Positions 33,364-46,559 of a stretch of 64,000 nt of DNA are shown here, piece after piece (position 1 is the stretch's first letter; every line of letters starts with the position of its first letter). The stretch lies in NCBI GenBank assembly GCA_007922195.1, contig ML681991.1, positions 45,270,955 through 45,334,954 of the forward strand. Direction: 5' to 3'. Position numbers and translations under genes: made by a program. The notes under the pieces are model-generated. The model had not been told where the DNA came from. It saw only the letters and a program-made list of their open reading frames with translations, and made no database searches. The stretch is from Podocnemis expansa (taxonomy: Eukaryota; Chordata; Testudines; Podocnemididae).

Positions 33364-34989
33364 GGCTGCTCCTGGGGAGGGTCAGAGCATGACATGAAGA
33401 CACCAGCCAGCACTGCACCCCCCTTATCACTCCAAAACACCCAGGGTGAGACCCTTCTCCCCCTGGAAATATAGGGAACCCCTCCCCCACTCTGGACGGG
33501 GGGCTTCTTCTTGGGGCTGATGTCATTCTGTAACACCCCCACCCCTCCACACACTCCCAACCAAGATGGGGAGCTGGTATCAGCCCCAGAAGTCCCTCCC
33601 CCATTGGTGTCCCAGGGGTTTTGGGGTCCAGGCTCCGTTGGGGCAATTGAGGGAGAACGCAAATTCCCCTCACCCCATCAGGCAGCACTGGCTGAGCTGC
33701 CCTGCACCCAACCGTCCTGCTCCACCCTCCCATGGCACCCCACAGCCTGGTCACAGGGTTCACTCTGGCAGGACCAGGGCCCAGGCACACCCAAACTGAC
33801 GCCGCATCTATGGGCCACTGCAAGGCTTTCCTGGGCCATATCCCTCTGACTCACAAACCTGCTGGCCAGGTCTGAGTGTCATGGTAAATGCGAGGGAGAC
33901 GTGTGAGGCCTGGCCCAGCAGACACGTCTGTCCTGGGAGCCTGGCTCTATGGCACTCAACCTGAGAGAGCTGGTCTGGCCACAGGACAAATAAGACCCTC
34001 TGTGGCCAGGTCCATCAAAGATCCTGGGATCCAGGACACAAGGCTGGTTATTTAGGACAGGGTGTGAGAGCCCTGGATGTTATGGGGGTAGCGCCAGGTG
34101 CTAGGTGGGGTGGAGGTTACAGGAGAGCAAGGCCAGAGGCCAGGTGAGACAGGCACGGGGGAGGCATGAGGTCAGGGGTGGGTGCCAGGCAGGATGTCAT
34201 CGGGATGGGGTGTGGGGGAGAGGTGCAGTTATGGGGGTGCTATCCAGGAGCATGGGGGGGTGCAATCTGCTGGGGGTAGGCAGGAGACCAGGTTTGGGAG
34301 GGGGCTGTGGGGCAGTGGTGGCTCAACAACGGTCGAGGGTGGGTGACTAGCAAGACCACCCTTGTTACCTGAACCTTGCACAACTTTGGGGGGGGGGAAT
34401 GTCCCTTAGGCCTTCAGCACCTGCCCCACTCCCTGTACCCTGCCCCGGGTTATTGCTCTCCTGCGCCAGGACCTGCAGCGTGTGGGGTGTGTCCAGCCCT
34501 GGGACATGTGGGCTGCTGGGTGGCAAGTCCGGGAGACAGACAGACAGACGGATGTGTATGTGGATTGCCCTGTACCCCTGGGCCCAGCTCTCTTGGTGTG
34601 GGGGTCTCGCTGCGGCAGGGCTCAGGCCAGCCGGCTCTGGAGTGAGCGAAGGGTGAGTCCCTAGCGGACGGACGGGCAGACAGTCAGCCAGCCTGACAGA
34701 CACGGACGGACAGAGGGCCAGCTCGGAGGAAAGCCGCCGCTCTCTGGACAGCTGGGGAGCCGCCTCCCTTGGACGGACGGCAGGAGGGGTCAGCGAGCTC
34801 TACCCACTGCTCCCCACTCCTGCCCCACAGCCAGGAGCCAGGGGTCCGGGCTCCGCCGTGGCCACTATACAAACCCCCCACCCCAGAGACGGGGAGAGAA
34901 CCCAGGAGTCCGGCTCCCCTCCCCCTCCGCCTGGGAGGGACCCAGGAGTCCTGCCCCCCTTTTCCGTGGGTGGGCTTTTCCGTTTGACA

Positions 34990-35560
34990 TTTTACGTGCC
35001 GAGCCTCGGAGGGGGGGGGGGGCGGATACAGCCAGCTGCTCCCCAGTGACCCCGTCCCGCCCCCCATCGCCCCACGGCGCCCGCGGGAGCCCCCTCCCCA
35101 CCGCCCTTCCCCCCACCTGCTCCGTGTCCGCCTCTCCCGGCCCGTCCGTCCGTCCGTCCGTCCCTCCGTTCCTCCACCTTCACTTGCCTTTGGTGGCTCC
35201 GTCTGCAAACAACCCCCCCCCCGCCCCGTGCACCGCCCCCTCCCCTCCCCCAGCCCCAGGCAGCCAATCGCAAGGGCGGGGCCGAGAGGGCAGCGGGGCG
35301 GGGCGGGGCGGAGAGCGGGGGAGGGGGCGGCTAGCGCAGGGTCCGCGCCCCGCATCCCCGCCCCCGCCCCCAGCCCCGCGGCCGGATCGGGGCCAGCCCT
35401 GAGGGCGCCCCTCCCCCCCCAGTCCTCGGCCCGTCTGGCCGGCCCGACCGGTCTGGCCCCGCCCCGCCCCCACGACCGGCTCCTCCCGGCTCCTCAGCCC
35501 CCGGCCCGGCCCTCCTGCCCCGGGAGAGACCCCAGCCCCCCAAACCACAGGTCAGAGCCA
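34990..35560 (-). promoter_or_regulatory. NDRG2: CpG island, probable NDRG2 promoter
   Basis: Very CpG- and GC-rich sequence with repeated GGGGCGGGG sites, located 1.6-2.2 kb upstream of the NDRG2 ATG exon. It also holds a short GTCC tandem repeat near 35146. A possible but non-consensus donor (AAAG|GCAAGT, minus strand, near 35190) could end the untranslated exon; this is uncertain. Confidence 0.65.
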
Positions 35561-35860
35561 GGTGTCCTGGCCCCCAGCCCCCCAAAACTGGGGCTAGAAC
35601 CCGGGCGTCCTGGCCCCCAGCCCACCCCCCCAAACTGGGGAGAGAACCCAGGTGTCCTGGCTTCCAGCCTGTCACCCACAAACTGGGGATGAAACCCAGG
35701 CATCCTGGCTCCCCAGCCCCCACAAACCACAGATCAAACCCAGGACTTCTGGCTCCCCAGCCCCCCCAAACAATGGATGAAACCCAGGCGGTCTGGCTCC
35801 CAGCCCACCACCCACAGACTCGGGATTGAACCCAGGCGTCCTGGCTCCCAACACCAGATG
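35540..35860. repeat. ~50-bp minisatellite (ACCCAGGYGTCCTGGCTCCCAG)
   Basis: About six units each contain AACCCAGGCGTCCTGGCTCC or close variants, separated by CAAACTGGGGA-like spacers. Single copies of the same phrase recur near 20110, 34895, 38570, 38650, 43065, 60735 and 60885, so it is a dispersed repeat that has locally expanded. Confidence 0.85.
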
Positions 35861-37597
35861 CTGTGCTGGAACAGATGGGCCCTTGGGGCAGATCAGTGGC
35901 GGAGGGGAATCTGGCTGGGGTCCGTGTGTGGGCAAGGCTGGCTGCTGTCACCCACTCAGTTGTAGACTGGGTGCCCCTGCAGAGTTTGGGTGTCGCTGCC
36001 TTGAGGGCCCCGCTGTGGGCAGCCAACTGCTGCATCTGTCACCTGCCTGTCAGTCAATCCATCCATCCATCCCCTTCTCATCCATCCACCTACCTGCCTG
36101 TCCATCATCCCAACCATCTGCCTGTCCACACACCCCTTCTCCTTGACTGGACAAGCCCCTTACCCTGCATCTTTCCTCTTGACGCCTCCCTCCACCCCTA
36201 CCTGTCCACCCTGCCATTTTACATCCCCCATGTCCCCCCACAAGCCCATGCAGCCCACGCACCCCCAATTCTTCCATCAAGCCAACCACCAGCTCCCCCC
36301 CCCCCTTGCATCCTTGAATGGGGCTTTTCCCAGCTGACTACATAACTGACCTGGACCAGGTATGGCTGCAAGGAGCCACCAGTGGCCACCCATGCAGTGA
36401 GTTCAGAGCTGCAAGTCTGTCCTCGTAGCGAAAGCAAGACAGAGGCACAGTCTGAAGAACCAGATGGGTCCCTGGTCACACGTGTCTTTGCATCAGGAGC
36501 GCTGCTGGCCCAGGAAAAGACCTCAGGGGCTCAGGTGCTGGAACTCAGGGCTTGGGCCCCATAAGCTCAGCAGCAGTGATGCCCCTGCCTTGCATCATGG
36601 CCAAGCTGGGCCCACCATGACCCAGCAAGAGCCCCAGGGGTAGTGCTGGAAATCACTCACTTTGTCACTCCTCCTGCCCCCCCAAACCTCCACCCCACCT
36701 CTCCCTTCAGCTGGTGCCCAGCCTGGCCCCATACAGCTGGCAGCAAGTCTTCAGCCACCCCAAGGGGTGCTGCAGGGCTGGGGTCTGAGGATTTCCCCTG
36801 TCACCATTTTGAACCATTGACCCAGGAATGGCTGCAGGGGTTACAGTTTCCCCTGGGTAGGAGCAGGAGTTGTGGGAGGCTCCCCCTCTTTCTCACTTGA
36901 AAAAAAAAAATAGACAAAAAGGAGGAAATGGGCCCAAGACACCATCCCTGAAGTCACAGTGGGAGCAGGAACCCTTGCTCCTGACCAGGATCTGAGCCCC
37001 AGATTTTATCACAGTCCTGAAGTCAGGGAATGGAAACATCCCAGCGGAAGGGTTTGAATTGGGTGGGGGCAGCCCTGGTCACATCCTAGCCCCACTAGCA
37101 CCTAGGGGGCAGGAAAGGCCAATACAGGGATAGTGGAGAAGGACTTGCAGCTGCCCTCCTTGCAGGAGAGAAAAGGGGTCCTTCCAGCCATCAGACCTCT
37201 CTCTGACCCAGCCCCCCAGCTCCTGACCCCAGCCCCCCCACCTGTTGCCCCTTCCCTCCCCCAGCCTGCCTTCCCCCCTCCGCTTAGCTCCAGCCCTTTG
37301 AGCTGCCTGCTCCCACCCCCAGCTACGCTCGGCCTGAACATCGTGTTCCCACAGTGATTGAACACAGAGTCATGGGCCCGGAGCCACGGGAAAAGCACCA
37401 GCCCCTCCCCCCCTCCGCCTACCCAGCTCCCCAAATCACAGCTCAGCTGGGGGGGGATGCCTGCCATTACTAGCCCCCCCCATACTAAGGAGAGAAACTG
37501 CTGCCACAGTTTGAGTAGGACCTACAAAAATACAAGCTGCGTCCCAGCAGCCTCCATGCAGTCAAGGCTTTTGCCCTTCTGTACTGGTGGGGGGGGG
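35861..37597. other. Intergenic, low-complexity patches only
   Basis: Contains a CCAT-rich stretch near 36055 and an A-run at 36900. No gene recognised. Confidence 0.4.
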
Positions 37598-37757
37598 CAG
37601 GATTTCCCTAACACCCCTTTAACAGCCTCCCCTGAAATTCCCAACATCCCCCCTAGTTGTCAGCTAGTAGCAGTGTTATACCAATTTAGTGAGCACCCCA
37701 ACCCCCCCCCCACCTCTGTCTACGCCTCCCTAATTTCAAGTCCTGGGGAGAATACTG
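37598..37757. mobile_element. Short CAG-ended element, reverse copy
   Basis: Runs from CAGGATTTCCCTAA to GGGGAGAATACTG and contains the shared internal TAGTTGTCAGCTAGTA. Reverse of the 43199 copy. Confidence 0.6.
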
Positions 37758-38884
37758 GTGGGGGGACCTCAGTGCTAGGACAGGAGAGGGCCCCAGGTCA
37801 GGTGCAAGGGGCACCGGCAGAATGACTGGGGGGAGCTCAAGGCGAGGCTAGCAGGGGGTTGTGGGTTGGGAATAAGGGGCACTGGGAGGGAACCCAGGGC
37901 TGGCCTAGTGGGATGCTGTGGGTGAGAAATGGGGGCACAGGTAGAGCTTAGGGGGGGACCCTAGGGCTGAACTAGGAGGGACTGTGGGTCAGGAGGGACA
38001 GGCATCAGCTGAGCTGGGGGGGCAGGCCAGGCTAGCAGTGGCTGTGGGTCGCGGGTGGCAGGCAGAGCTGGGGGGCACCCAGGTCCTGGATAGCAGGCGG
38101 CTCCAGATCTGGAGTGGGCGCTGGGGTAGCAGGAGGCTGTGTCAGGAATGAGGGAAACCAGGAGAGCTGGGGGAAAGGGGGACCCCAAGGCCCAGCTGTC
38201 AGGTCTGTGGGTCTGGAGTGGGGGGCACACAAGGCCTGGATAGCAGAGGGCTGCAGGTCAGGAGTGGGGGGCACCTCAGTGTGCAGGGCTGCAGGGAGGA
38301 GCAGGAGGCGCCTGGATTCCTTGGCCGGGGCTGGGAGCTGGCAGGCAAAGCTGCAAAACAAGCCGAGGGGGGTCGGATCCGAGACAAGAACCGGCTCTAA
38401 AAATAGGGCACTTGGCCGGGCATGTGAGCCAGGCTCCTGCCACTTAAAGGGGCCGCAGCTGGGGGAGGAGGCGAGGGGCTGGGGGACACAATTAACCCTT
38501 TGGGATCCAGGGCTCCCTGCCCTTTCAGCTGTTCCCTGAAGGAGGGGAGTCCAGCTAGAGGCCTTGGCTGGGAGCCTGGACTCCTGGGTTCTCTGCCCCG
38601 CCCTGAGAGGACAGGCGAGGTCTGGCGGGTTAGTAGAGGACAGCAGCTGGGAGCCTGGACTCCTGGGTTCTCTGCCCCACCCTGGGCAGCCTGGGGCTCA
38701 GGTCACCAGCAGCAGCCGTGGCTCTTTCCATTTATGACATAGCTCCTGTACGTCCAGTGTAACAGCGCCCCCCAGTGGGAGTGGGCGGGACTGCAGGCTA
38801 GGGAGAACACTGACCCCTGCTGGGGAAATGAAACATTCCCATGCCATGCACATGGGGGCGCCCCCCAGAGGTGGGCTACTAGGG
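37758..38884. other. Intergenic, nothing recognised
   Basis: A G-rich stretch with loosely repeated phrases such as GGGCTGGNCTAGNNGG and GTGGGTCAGGAGTGGGGGGCAC. No exon seen. Confidence 0.4.
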
Positions 38885-39080
38885 CAGAGGCTTTCCAACT
38901 TTTTTTTCTGGGATCCACTTGAAAAAAAAATCATTTGTGCCCGTGACCCAGACGACTACATCTTTGAGCATTGCATTCCAATCTTTCAGCAGCAGCAGCA
39001 GCAGCAGGGGGTGCTGCGACCCAGTGTGTGAGGGTCTGCAAGCCAGTACTGAGTCCCGACCCTACGTTTGAAAACCACTG
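38885..39080. mobile_element. Non-autonomous hAT element with CAG trinucleotide run
   Basis: Left end CAGAGGCTTTCCAAC; complement of right end CAGTGGTTTTCAAAC. Flanks TACTAGGG and TATTGAGG are partly matching. It contains an A-rich patch and a (CAG)n run near 38989-39007. Confidence 0.7.
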
Positions 39081-40870
39081 TATTGAGGGCTGCAAGTCAG
39101 GAATGAGCGGCACCAGCAGAGCAGGGGGAGCACAGGGTTGTCTGTCTATCTGTGCATGACGTGCTGCTAGGCGGGTGAGATTTTGCATCCCCACCCAGGT
39201 CAAAGGACTCCAGGGCCCAGCACCTCTGCCCACAACCCCTGGCAGCATCTTGCTCCATGTGCTGGAGGGATGGGAACAATGTGAATGGGGCTGACGGTGC
39301 CAAGGCAGGGAGTGTTGGGGGTGTGTGTGCATCAATGCCCCTTTATGTTGCTCGCTGCGTGCTTGGGCTGCCAATGTGGGGGGGAGGGGCAGGTCTCTTT
39401 GCCCCATAGGCCCCTCCCTGCCTGCGTGTCCCCTAGCACTGTGATGGAGGACCCAAGCTGGAATTCACCCCCCAGGAGAGGTTTTAGGTTGAGCATGTGA
39501 GGTGGGCGGGGGGGGGTCTATGGACAGATGGAACCTGCCACCCTCGCCAAAAGAGAAAGGCCCAGTGTCCCACCCATTCCCACTTCCCACTACAGAGCCA
39601 GCTGGGCCCCACCCTGAGGCTAGATCATCTGCTGGCACAAAACTGAGCTGAACATTGATTCAAGGAGGCCAGCTAGTGACTGAGAAAGTCCTCCTCTTCA
39701 GCAGCAAAGACCAAACACAAGGCAGGGTCAGAGAGTCCAGGTGATGAAACATGAATGGTTATATAGTATCCCTCCACCCCAGCTCTGAGGTGCAGCTGCC
39801 TCTGTTGTGGGGCAGGGGCATGGGTTATACAGGAACCCTTTGCTCAAGGCTTAGATGCAGTCATCTTTCATGTGGGCTGGGGAAGAACACAGCCCTTAGC
39901 ACCGAGATGTGGCTGCCACTGAGGTTATACTGGGACTCCCTGATGATTTAGAAAGGGGAGGAATGTGCAAGTTGATGTTGGTGATCTCACAGATGTGCCC
40001 CCCGGTTCAAGATGCATGGGGGTGATGGAGCCATGGGTCACTGGTGCTCTGGTGGAGTCTAGATTTAACTCAGAGTCCCCCTTACACAGACACACGAGGC
40101 AGGATTATCAAAGTGGAGGACTGATAGGTAGTCAGGAAAAAGAGCTACAGGTTAACTTGCTGGTAAAGCAGGGCTGAAAGGCAAGGCCACCAGGAGCGCC
40201 TCTTAGCCAGATGCCACCCAAGAAATGCTGGTATACGCAAGAGGCCAACAAGTGACCCTCTGTCCTGTGTGTGAGAAAGTTGGGCCAACAGGTGATGTTG
40301 TACAGAACTAGGCACCCTGTTCCTGTAGGCTCTGAGTCTGAGCCATGTCACAGAGACGGTGTTCAGTGGCTGAACTTGATGCTGTAGCCAGTGGAGTTGA
40401 AGGCTTGGTGGTATAAGATAACATCACAAAATCTATTCTAGACAAAAATAAAGGCTAGAGCCAGCATGGAGAGGGAGAAGTCCTGGTGCTTCTCCAGTCA
40501 GCACAAGGTGGATGCATCTCAATTGGTGTCAAGAGTGGGATCCCACCTGAGTATTAGCTCTGGGCTGGGCACAGGCCAACCAGGTGGTTCTGCATCCAGT
40601 GCCCCCTGCTGGCCCTCAAGGCTCCTGGTTAGATGCCCAGGGGAGCTGGAGGATGATACGGGAATCCCAGGGGTGTTCAGAGCCTGAAGACTGCAGGGCC
40701 AATGCTGAAGCTCAGCAGTTCCTTGATAGCTTTCACAATCTTCTGGTGTCTCTCAAATGCAATCTCGCTCCAGGAACATCCCACACTACGACCTGCAATA
40801 CAGACCTACGTCTGGTGAGACATATGCACCTAAGGGTGCAGGGGGTATGGGATGTTACAGATGCTATAAT
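39081..40870. other. Intergenic, nothing recognised
   Basis: No exon, RNA gene or known repeat was seen between the two hAT elements. Confidence 0.4.
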
Positions 40871-41355
40871 CAGGGGTGGCCAAACTTATGGAACTCAGGA
40901 GCCACACAATTTGATATTAAACCTTCAAGATCCACACTGAGGTATATAGTATAGTATCTATTTTCTTCGTATTTTCGTTTATTATTCAACGTCATGTTTA
41001 GAAGGACTTGTAAAACCATGATTTAATGAGTAAACTGCATTAGGGCCTACAAGAAAATCTAAACATGCCACCGCATCTCCCCACTGGCCCGACTCCCTCC
41101 CTGACCCCCAGGTCCTGGCACTCGCGCCCCCTCCATGACACCCCCCTTTACCTGGCTGCTCCAGCAGCTAGGCACAGGCTGGGGCTCCCCACCGAGCATG
41201 CTCTGAACATGCTCAAAGCATTCTCAGGGTGGGAGATTTAAAACTCCTAGACTGGGGCTGCTTTCCTAAATTGATTTGTTGACATTTTTCTGCAAGCCAC
41301 ATTTTTTCATTCAATAGCCGCATGTGGCTCCTGAACTGCAGTTTGGCCACGCCTG
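40871..41355. mobile_element. hAT-type element (CAGGGGTGGCCAAAC ends, 485 bp)
   Basis: Left end CAGGGGTGGCCAAAC; right end GTTTGGCCACGCCTG. It contains the phrase AGCCGCATGTGGCTC near the right end. A second copy is at 61056-61588. The target-site duplication here is not clear. Confidence 0.75.
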
Positions 41356-42735
41356 CTATACCTGGTATTATAGCCATGCATGGGCCAGGGTTACAGGGCA
41401 GAGTTAAGGTTATCTGGGCGACAGTATCTTTGGATTTCCAGACTCTCCAAATTCAGATTTTAAGGGCAGCCTTAACTTGAACATTTCTGCCTCTCATCAG
41501 TTTCTTTGTTTACAAACCAGAATGTGACCATAGTGATTTGTGCGTCTGAATTTACCTATACAAAAGGCCAAGCTTTGGCTGAAGTTCCCAAAGTTGTTTG
41601 CTTGGGCATTTCCCTCCGGGTTTATTTCAGGGAAAACTCCTCAGAGGATTTCTATTACTTAAAATGACTGATTCCTCCCTCTGCCTGATTGGCCTTCTCC
41701 CCCCACCTCCGCTTAGCTCATTGATACAAACACACCCCCTGAAATTCCAGCTTCACAGAGCTTTTCGCCTGGCAGTTTCCTAATGTTTTATTCCTTTTGG
41801 TGAAAGATCATTTCACTAAGGAGGCTCCAAACCAGCTAAGGACCCCCCCTCCCCAAGTGCCACAAAACATTTGTCCCCTCATACCCCTCAGGAATTTCCT
41901 TTGTTTTCTGTTTGTTTTTAAACATGTTCCTGGCTCCGGGGCCATCAGGACAGCGGTCTCTGACCTAATGAAGCATCATCCTACCACTAGCCCCACCCTC
42001 AGCCACTGTCCACCTAATCTGGGGGCCACAGCTTCTTTTTGTACTGAACTCTTTGTCCCAGCATCAGGAGCACCACTGGCTGAGTCCTGGGACACACTGA
42101 ATTCAAGCACGTCAGATGTGGGAAAGGACAAGCTGATCTGGGCAGGAAGAGTCTGTGGGGCATCCTGCAGGCTGACTTGAGAAATTTCATATGGAAACAA
42201 GTCCTATGGCGTGTTGGCATCCTGCTCCTGGGAGCCCTGGAAATGGGCTGCATGCCTGGTGGGAGACAGCCAGCCAGACACAAGGTAAGGGAGGGAAGGG
42301 AAATCCTTTGGCCCCCAGCACTCAGAGCCAGTGCACTGCTGGGACCCACCTCATACACCCAGTGCCATCCTCTCCCGCAGAGCTAAGACTGCCCCACTCC
42401 ACCCCCCCACCTGTGACAGTCCCATCCTTCTCCTCCCCAGCTGGGACCGCTCCCCGAGCTCCAGGTGGTATTGGGTTGAGAGTGGGGGTTAGGTGTTTCC
42501 TGTTGTATGTAGGGACAGCAGAGCCCAGCAGGAGCTGGAAGTGGGGCAGGGACCCTAGTGTCCTGATGTCTCGCAGGGGCGTTAGCCCATAAACACAAGA
42601 TACTCCCATGCTTCTGGGTCCCCCCACACTGGGACAGCCCCATGCTGGGATCTTTCCCAGAGTACCTCTCGGCTCCTGCCTGATCCCCTCCTAATACTGG
42701 GTTCCCTCAGTGCTAGGATCCCTGATCTCTCCCAG
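41356..42735. other. Region beyond the pseudogene 3' end, nothing recognised
   Basis: The last exons of a VWA5A-type gene would be expected here on the minus strand. I could not recognise them; they are deleted or too decayed. Confidence 0.35.
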
Positions 42736-43198
42736 AGTTACCTGTCAATGGGATGTCCTGTCTCAGCAGACACCCCTGCACTGGCTGCCCACGCTCAGTA
42801 CCCACCCCCACATAGGCCATGAGGGAGCAGACAACTCCCAAACTCAGGCTGGTCTCCAGTGCCCGGCGCTGGTCCCCCTCCGACCCAGCGCTCACCAGCC
42901 CCCTCTAGCTCCAGCAGCAGCGACTTGGCTGCCAGCCGGTGAACAGGCAGCCTGGGCCGGACAGAGAGTCATGACCTGAGCCCTGGACACTTGGATTCCA
43001 GCTGCCGCAGGGAGGGGAGCAGGGTCTGCTGGGCTGGGGGGCTGGAGGGGGGAGACAGGACTCCTGGGTTCTCTCCCCAGCTCTGGGTGGTGAGCGGGGG
43101 ACTAGTGGTCACAGCATGAGGGCCTGGAGTAAGGACTTCTGATTGCCCTGTGATCTGGGCAGGTCCCATCCTGTCTTTGTTCCGCTGACAGTATTCTC

Positions 43199-43346
43199 CC
43201 CAGGACTTGAAATTAGGGGGTGTGTGAGGGGAAGTGTAAGGGGTTATTGGGGGTACTTGCTAAATTGGTATGACACTGTTACTAGCTGACAACTGGGGGG
43301 GTGCTGGAATTCGGGGAGGTGTAGGGGGGTTTTAGGGAAATCCCTG
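43199..43346. mobile_element. Short CAG-ended element
   Basis: Runs from CAGTATTCTCCCC to GGGAAATCCCTG and is collinear with the 9340 copy. It lies in a pseudogene intron. Confidence 0.65.
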
Positions 43347-44954
43347 AGAGGGAATGGGGGAGTGGGGCAGGATTAAGTTTCCTAGGGAGTGAGGAGGCAG
43401 AGTTGGGGACTAGAGGAGTGTTGCTGTCACCTGTCTCCACCCTGTGGTTACAGGAGGAACCGCAGCACCTCTTTGTAGGTCCAGTCCTGGATGCCATACT
43501 GCAGGGTGACACTACCCACTGGAGTGTCTGGGGCTGCGGGAAGAGGAAGGGGGTCAAAGGTGGAGTCTGAAGGGTAAAAAGATGCCTTGTGTGATGCAGT
43601 GGGAAACCCCTTTTAGGCAAGTGTGGGGTGTCACATGTGATGACCTTGTTTCTTTTCTGTTCTGGTGATGGGACACAGGTGAGTGGAATGTAGCAGAGCC
43701 ACTAGCGGGTGGGGGGAAGTGTTTAGGCAACCTGTACCTGGGACCACTGCTGGTCACACAGGTTCCAGCTGGTTGGACCAGGGGATGGGGTTGGGCAGAG
43801 CCAGGGAAGAGAACAAAGGACCAAGGGTAGAAGGGGTAATAGGGAAATGGGGGTCCAAGAGGCAGGACTCTGCCCTGGGATGTAACCGTAACCCCCGGGG
43901 TTTCACTGCTATACTTCATGGTGAATCTGATACCAACTGTCCTTGCTACAGTATGAACTGGATTGCTAATAAACCCTCTGACTTCCACACTGGCTCAGAC
44001 TCACTGCTGATTGGGACTTCCAGGGATCCACCTGGTGGGGGGGACACAGGGGGGCCCAGATAGAGTAGGAGTTTGGACCCTCTGAGGCTGGATTTTGGAG
44101 CTGACTTCATGGACGCGTGGAGACCTGGGCAGTACTGGGAGGGAGGTCCACTCTCTCAAAGTCTTGAACAGCCTAGGGGCAGCAGGGATCGGAGGGAGCC
44201 TCCTGGGGAACTCCATCACACCTTGAGACCCCCCCCAGACCCAGGTTACAGAATGAAGAGAGAAATACACCAAATTAATGCTGGTTAAGGCTGTTGTCCC
44301 ACTCAGTTATTAGGATCCAGAGATAACAATCCATACTGCTGTTGAAGCACTTGGGGGTAGTGCAGAGACTCCCCTCACTGGCCATCATTAGGGGTCAGAG
44401 CCATCAGGAGGGGCCAGGGGTTTCTCTGCCCTGAGCCCTGGGGGCATCCCAGGCTGGGGGCCTTGTCCTCTCACCTAGGGCTGCCTACAGACCTGGGTGA
44501 AGACAAGGCAGCACTGCCTAGAGATCACTTCAGGGCCCTGGCCTAGCAACTCCACCTGCATACTGGGTGGCAGGTCCCAGTTCAGTGAGATCCCAGTCAC
44601 ACCAGCTTCAGGGCCCACTTCAGAGACTACAGAGTCTGGGAAGAGACCAGCACTCGCAGTCTGGGAAGAAGCACTGGTATGTGGGCAGACAGGAAGGGCA
44701 GCGCTGGAGGGACCCATCCAGAGCTGGGAGTGGGAGTGGGAGGAAACAGTGGTGCAGGGCTGGAGGGATGCTGGGGAAGTGATGGGGCAGAGAGTTCCCC
44801 ATGGAGCTGGGGGCAGGGCTGAGTCAGGCCCAGGGACCCCCAGAGACCATTGGCTGCTGGCACAGCAGCTGAGATTGGAGCTGTGGGCTGAGGCCCTGGC
44901 CACACGGCACAGAAGCACTAACTGATCCGGTTTCCACACTTGCTCCCAGCCTAG

Positions 44955-45300
44955 TGTAACCCTTCTGCCAAGGCGAGATGGCAGAGCAAAGGCCAGGTTC
45001 TATATCTACAGGTTCCAAATAAAGCTACAACACTGACCGGCTCAAGCCCCTGCCCAGTTTCCTGGGCAATCCTTCACTGTTCCTTGGGCACCCTAGAGAG
45101 AGAATGCTTCCCCATTCACAAGCAGGAGTCTGAGTGTAGTACATAGGACTTTTAATGAAAGTATAAACGAATATGTAGAAACAATGTTGAAAGTCAATGC
45201 AGGACTAGTTTCACACAAAACCCACTACAGCACTCACTCCACTCCAGTGTATGTGGAGGAGAATGTCCCTCATGCCAGCTGTCTGCTAGCAGCACCTGCT
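44955..45300 (-). mobile_element. LTR-like sequence, minus-strand copy (3' part)
   Basis: On the minus strand it ends GAAGGGTTACA. It matches the 3' part of 55552-56641 through shared stretches including ATATAGAACCTGGCCTTTGC, CCACACTCAGACTC and GGGGCTTGAGCC. The 5' boundary is unclear, so the interval is a minimum. Confidence 0.5.
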
Positions 45301-46192
45301 GGTCACTCATGCTCTCTATTGGTCACTTGCACTGCCTGCTGGTCACTCTTCAGTGAGTTCAGCTCTTAGAGAGGATCTCAGTCCTCACTGACTTCAGCTC
45401 TTAGCTTCTGGACACTGCAAACAGTTTCTTTAATCAAATTAATGACAAAGAAAAAACTCTAAGAAGCCAGCCCTGAAATCTATCCTTTAATAGTGGGACA
45501 TGAGTGAGGTACTGCCTCAGGCATAGCTCATTGATAGAACTAATACTACCCCCCACTCATTTTTCTATTTTTAGCAGGCTGAAAACACAGAGTTGCTTAC
45601 TCTTTCCAGTTCTATGCTGGTGATGTGACTTTTCCACCAAATAGGCTAGGCAGAGTTTATACAATCAAAGGATAGCATATTATGAAAAAAACAATATTTC
45701 ATTTCCCTCCTCAGTTAAAATACAGGTATTGACAGTGTTGTGATCAAATCAACCCACATACAATTTACCGTCATTCCCTGCTCTCACATAGTGAGATTAT
45801 GTTAATACCTAATTGAGCTCATGAATATACAAAGCCCATGCAGATTAGTTGCCCTCCTTTTGGCTGTTAAGCACAAGCAGTGCCCAGCCTCTAGACCTAC
45901 CTTACTCTAGTAAAATCGAAATTTACACCCACAGCCAGTGTGGGGCATCTCCCCCATTTCCTGACACTCTGTCTGTGACTGGCACTGTTAGCTACTGCAG
46001 ACAACATGCCAGCATGGCTGGGGGCAGAGCTGGAGGGATGCTGTGGGGGATGGTTGAGGGGGAAGGTGCCCCCATTACCTGTGTGCCCCCCAATGATGCT
46101 GCAGCTAGGCTATAACATTACGGGTGTTCACCATCCTCCCATCTGTGAAGATGAACAGCTGGTGGGGAAGAAATGCTTTCAAAAGCAGGTTC

Positions 46193-46470
46193 CAAAGGGG
46201 CAGCTATGTTAGTCTAGTAAAGAAAAAACAGCAAGGAGTCCTGTGGCACTTCAAAGACTAACAGATTTATTTATCACATGAGCTTTTATGGGAGAAAATC
46301 CCACTTCATCAGGTGCTTTAAAGAAGGGGAACTTACAGAATGGGATGAAAATAAAAGCAGGGACAGGTAAGACATGGGCTCAGGTCATACTAAAAAAACA
46401 ACAAGGAGCTGTGTGGCACTTGTTTTTTTACTGGACTAGACTAACACGGCTATCCCTTTTGAAACTGACA
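46193..46470. repeat. Penelope-associated tail repeat
   Basis: Begins GGTTCCAAAGGGGCAGC..., contains GACTAACAGATTTATTTATC and ends with a partial inverted copy (GACTAACACGGCTATCCC). It lies directly beside the Penelope endonuclease remnant. Confidence 0.7.
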
Positions 46471-46559
46471 AGATGTCAGGTCATACTGCAACAGCAAATC
46501 AGAGCATTTGTAAAGATTCAGACGCTGGGAAACAGCACATAGAGGAGGGTGAAGTCAAA

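Noticed and set aside
35540..35860. Regular repeats as a possible CRISPR array
   Set aside because: Eukaryotic context, imperfect repeats and repeat-like spacers; it is a minisatellite.
41976..42358. Frames near 42.0-42.4 kb as the missing C-terminal exons of the pseudogene
   Set aside because: No convincing similarity to the VWA5A C-terminal region could be recognised.
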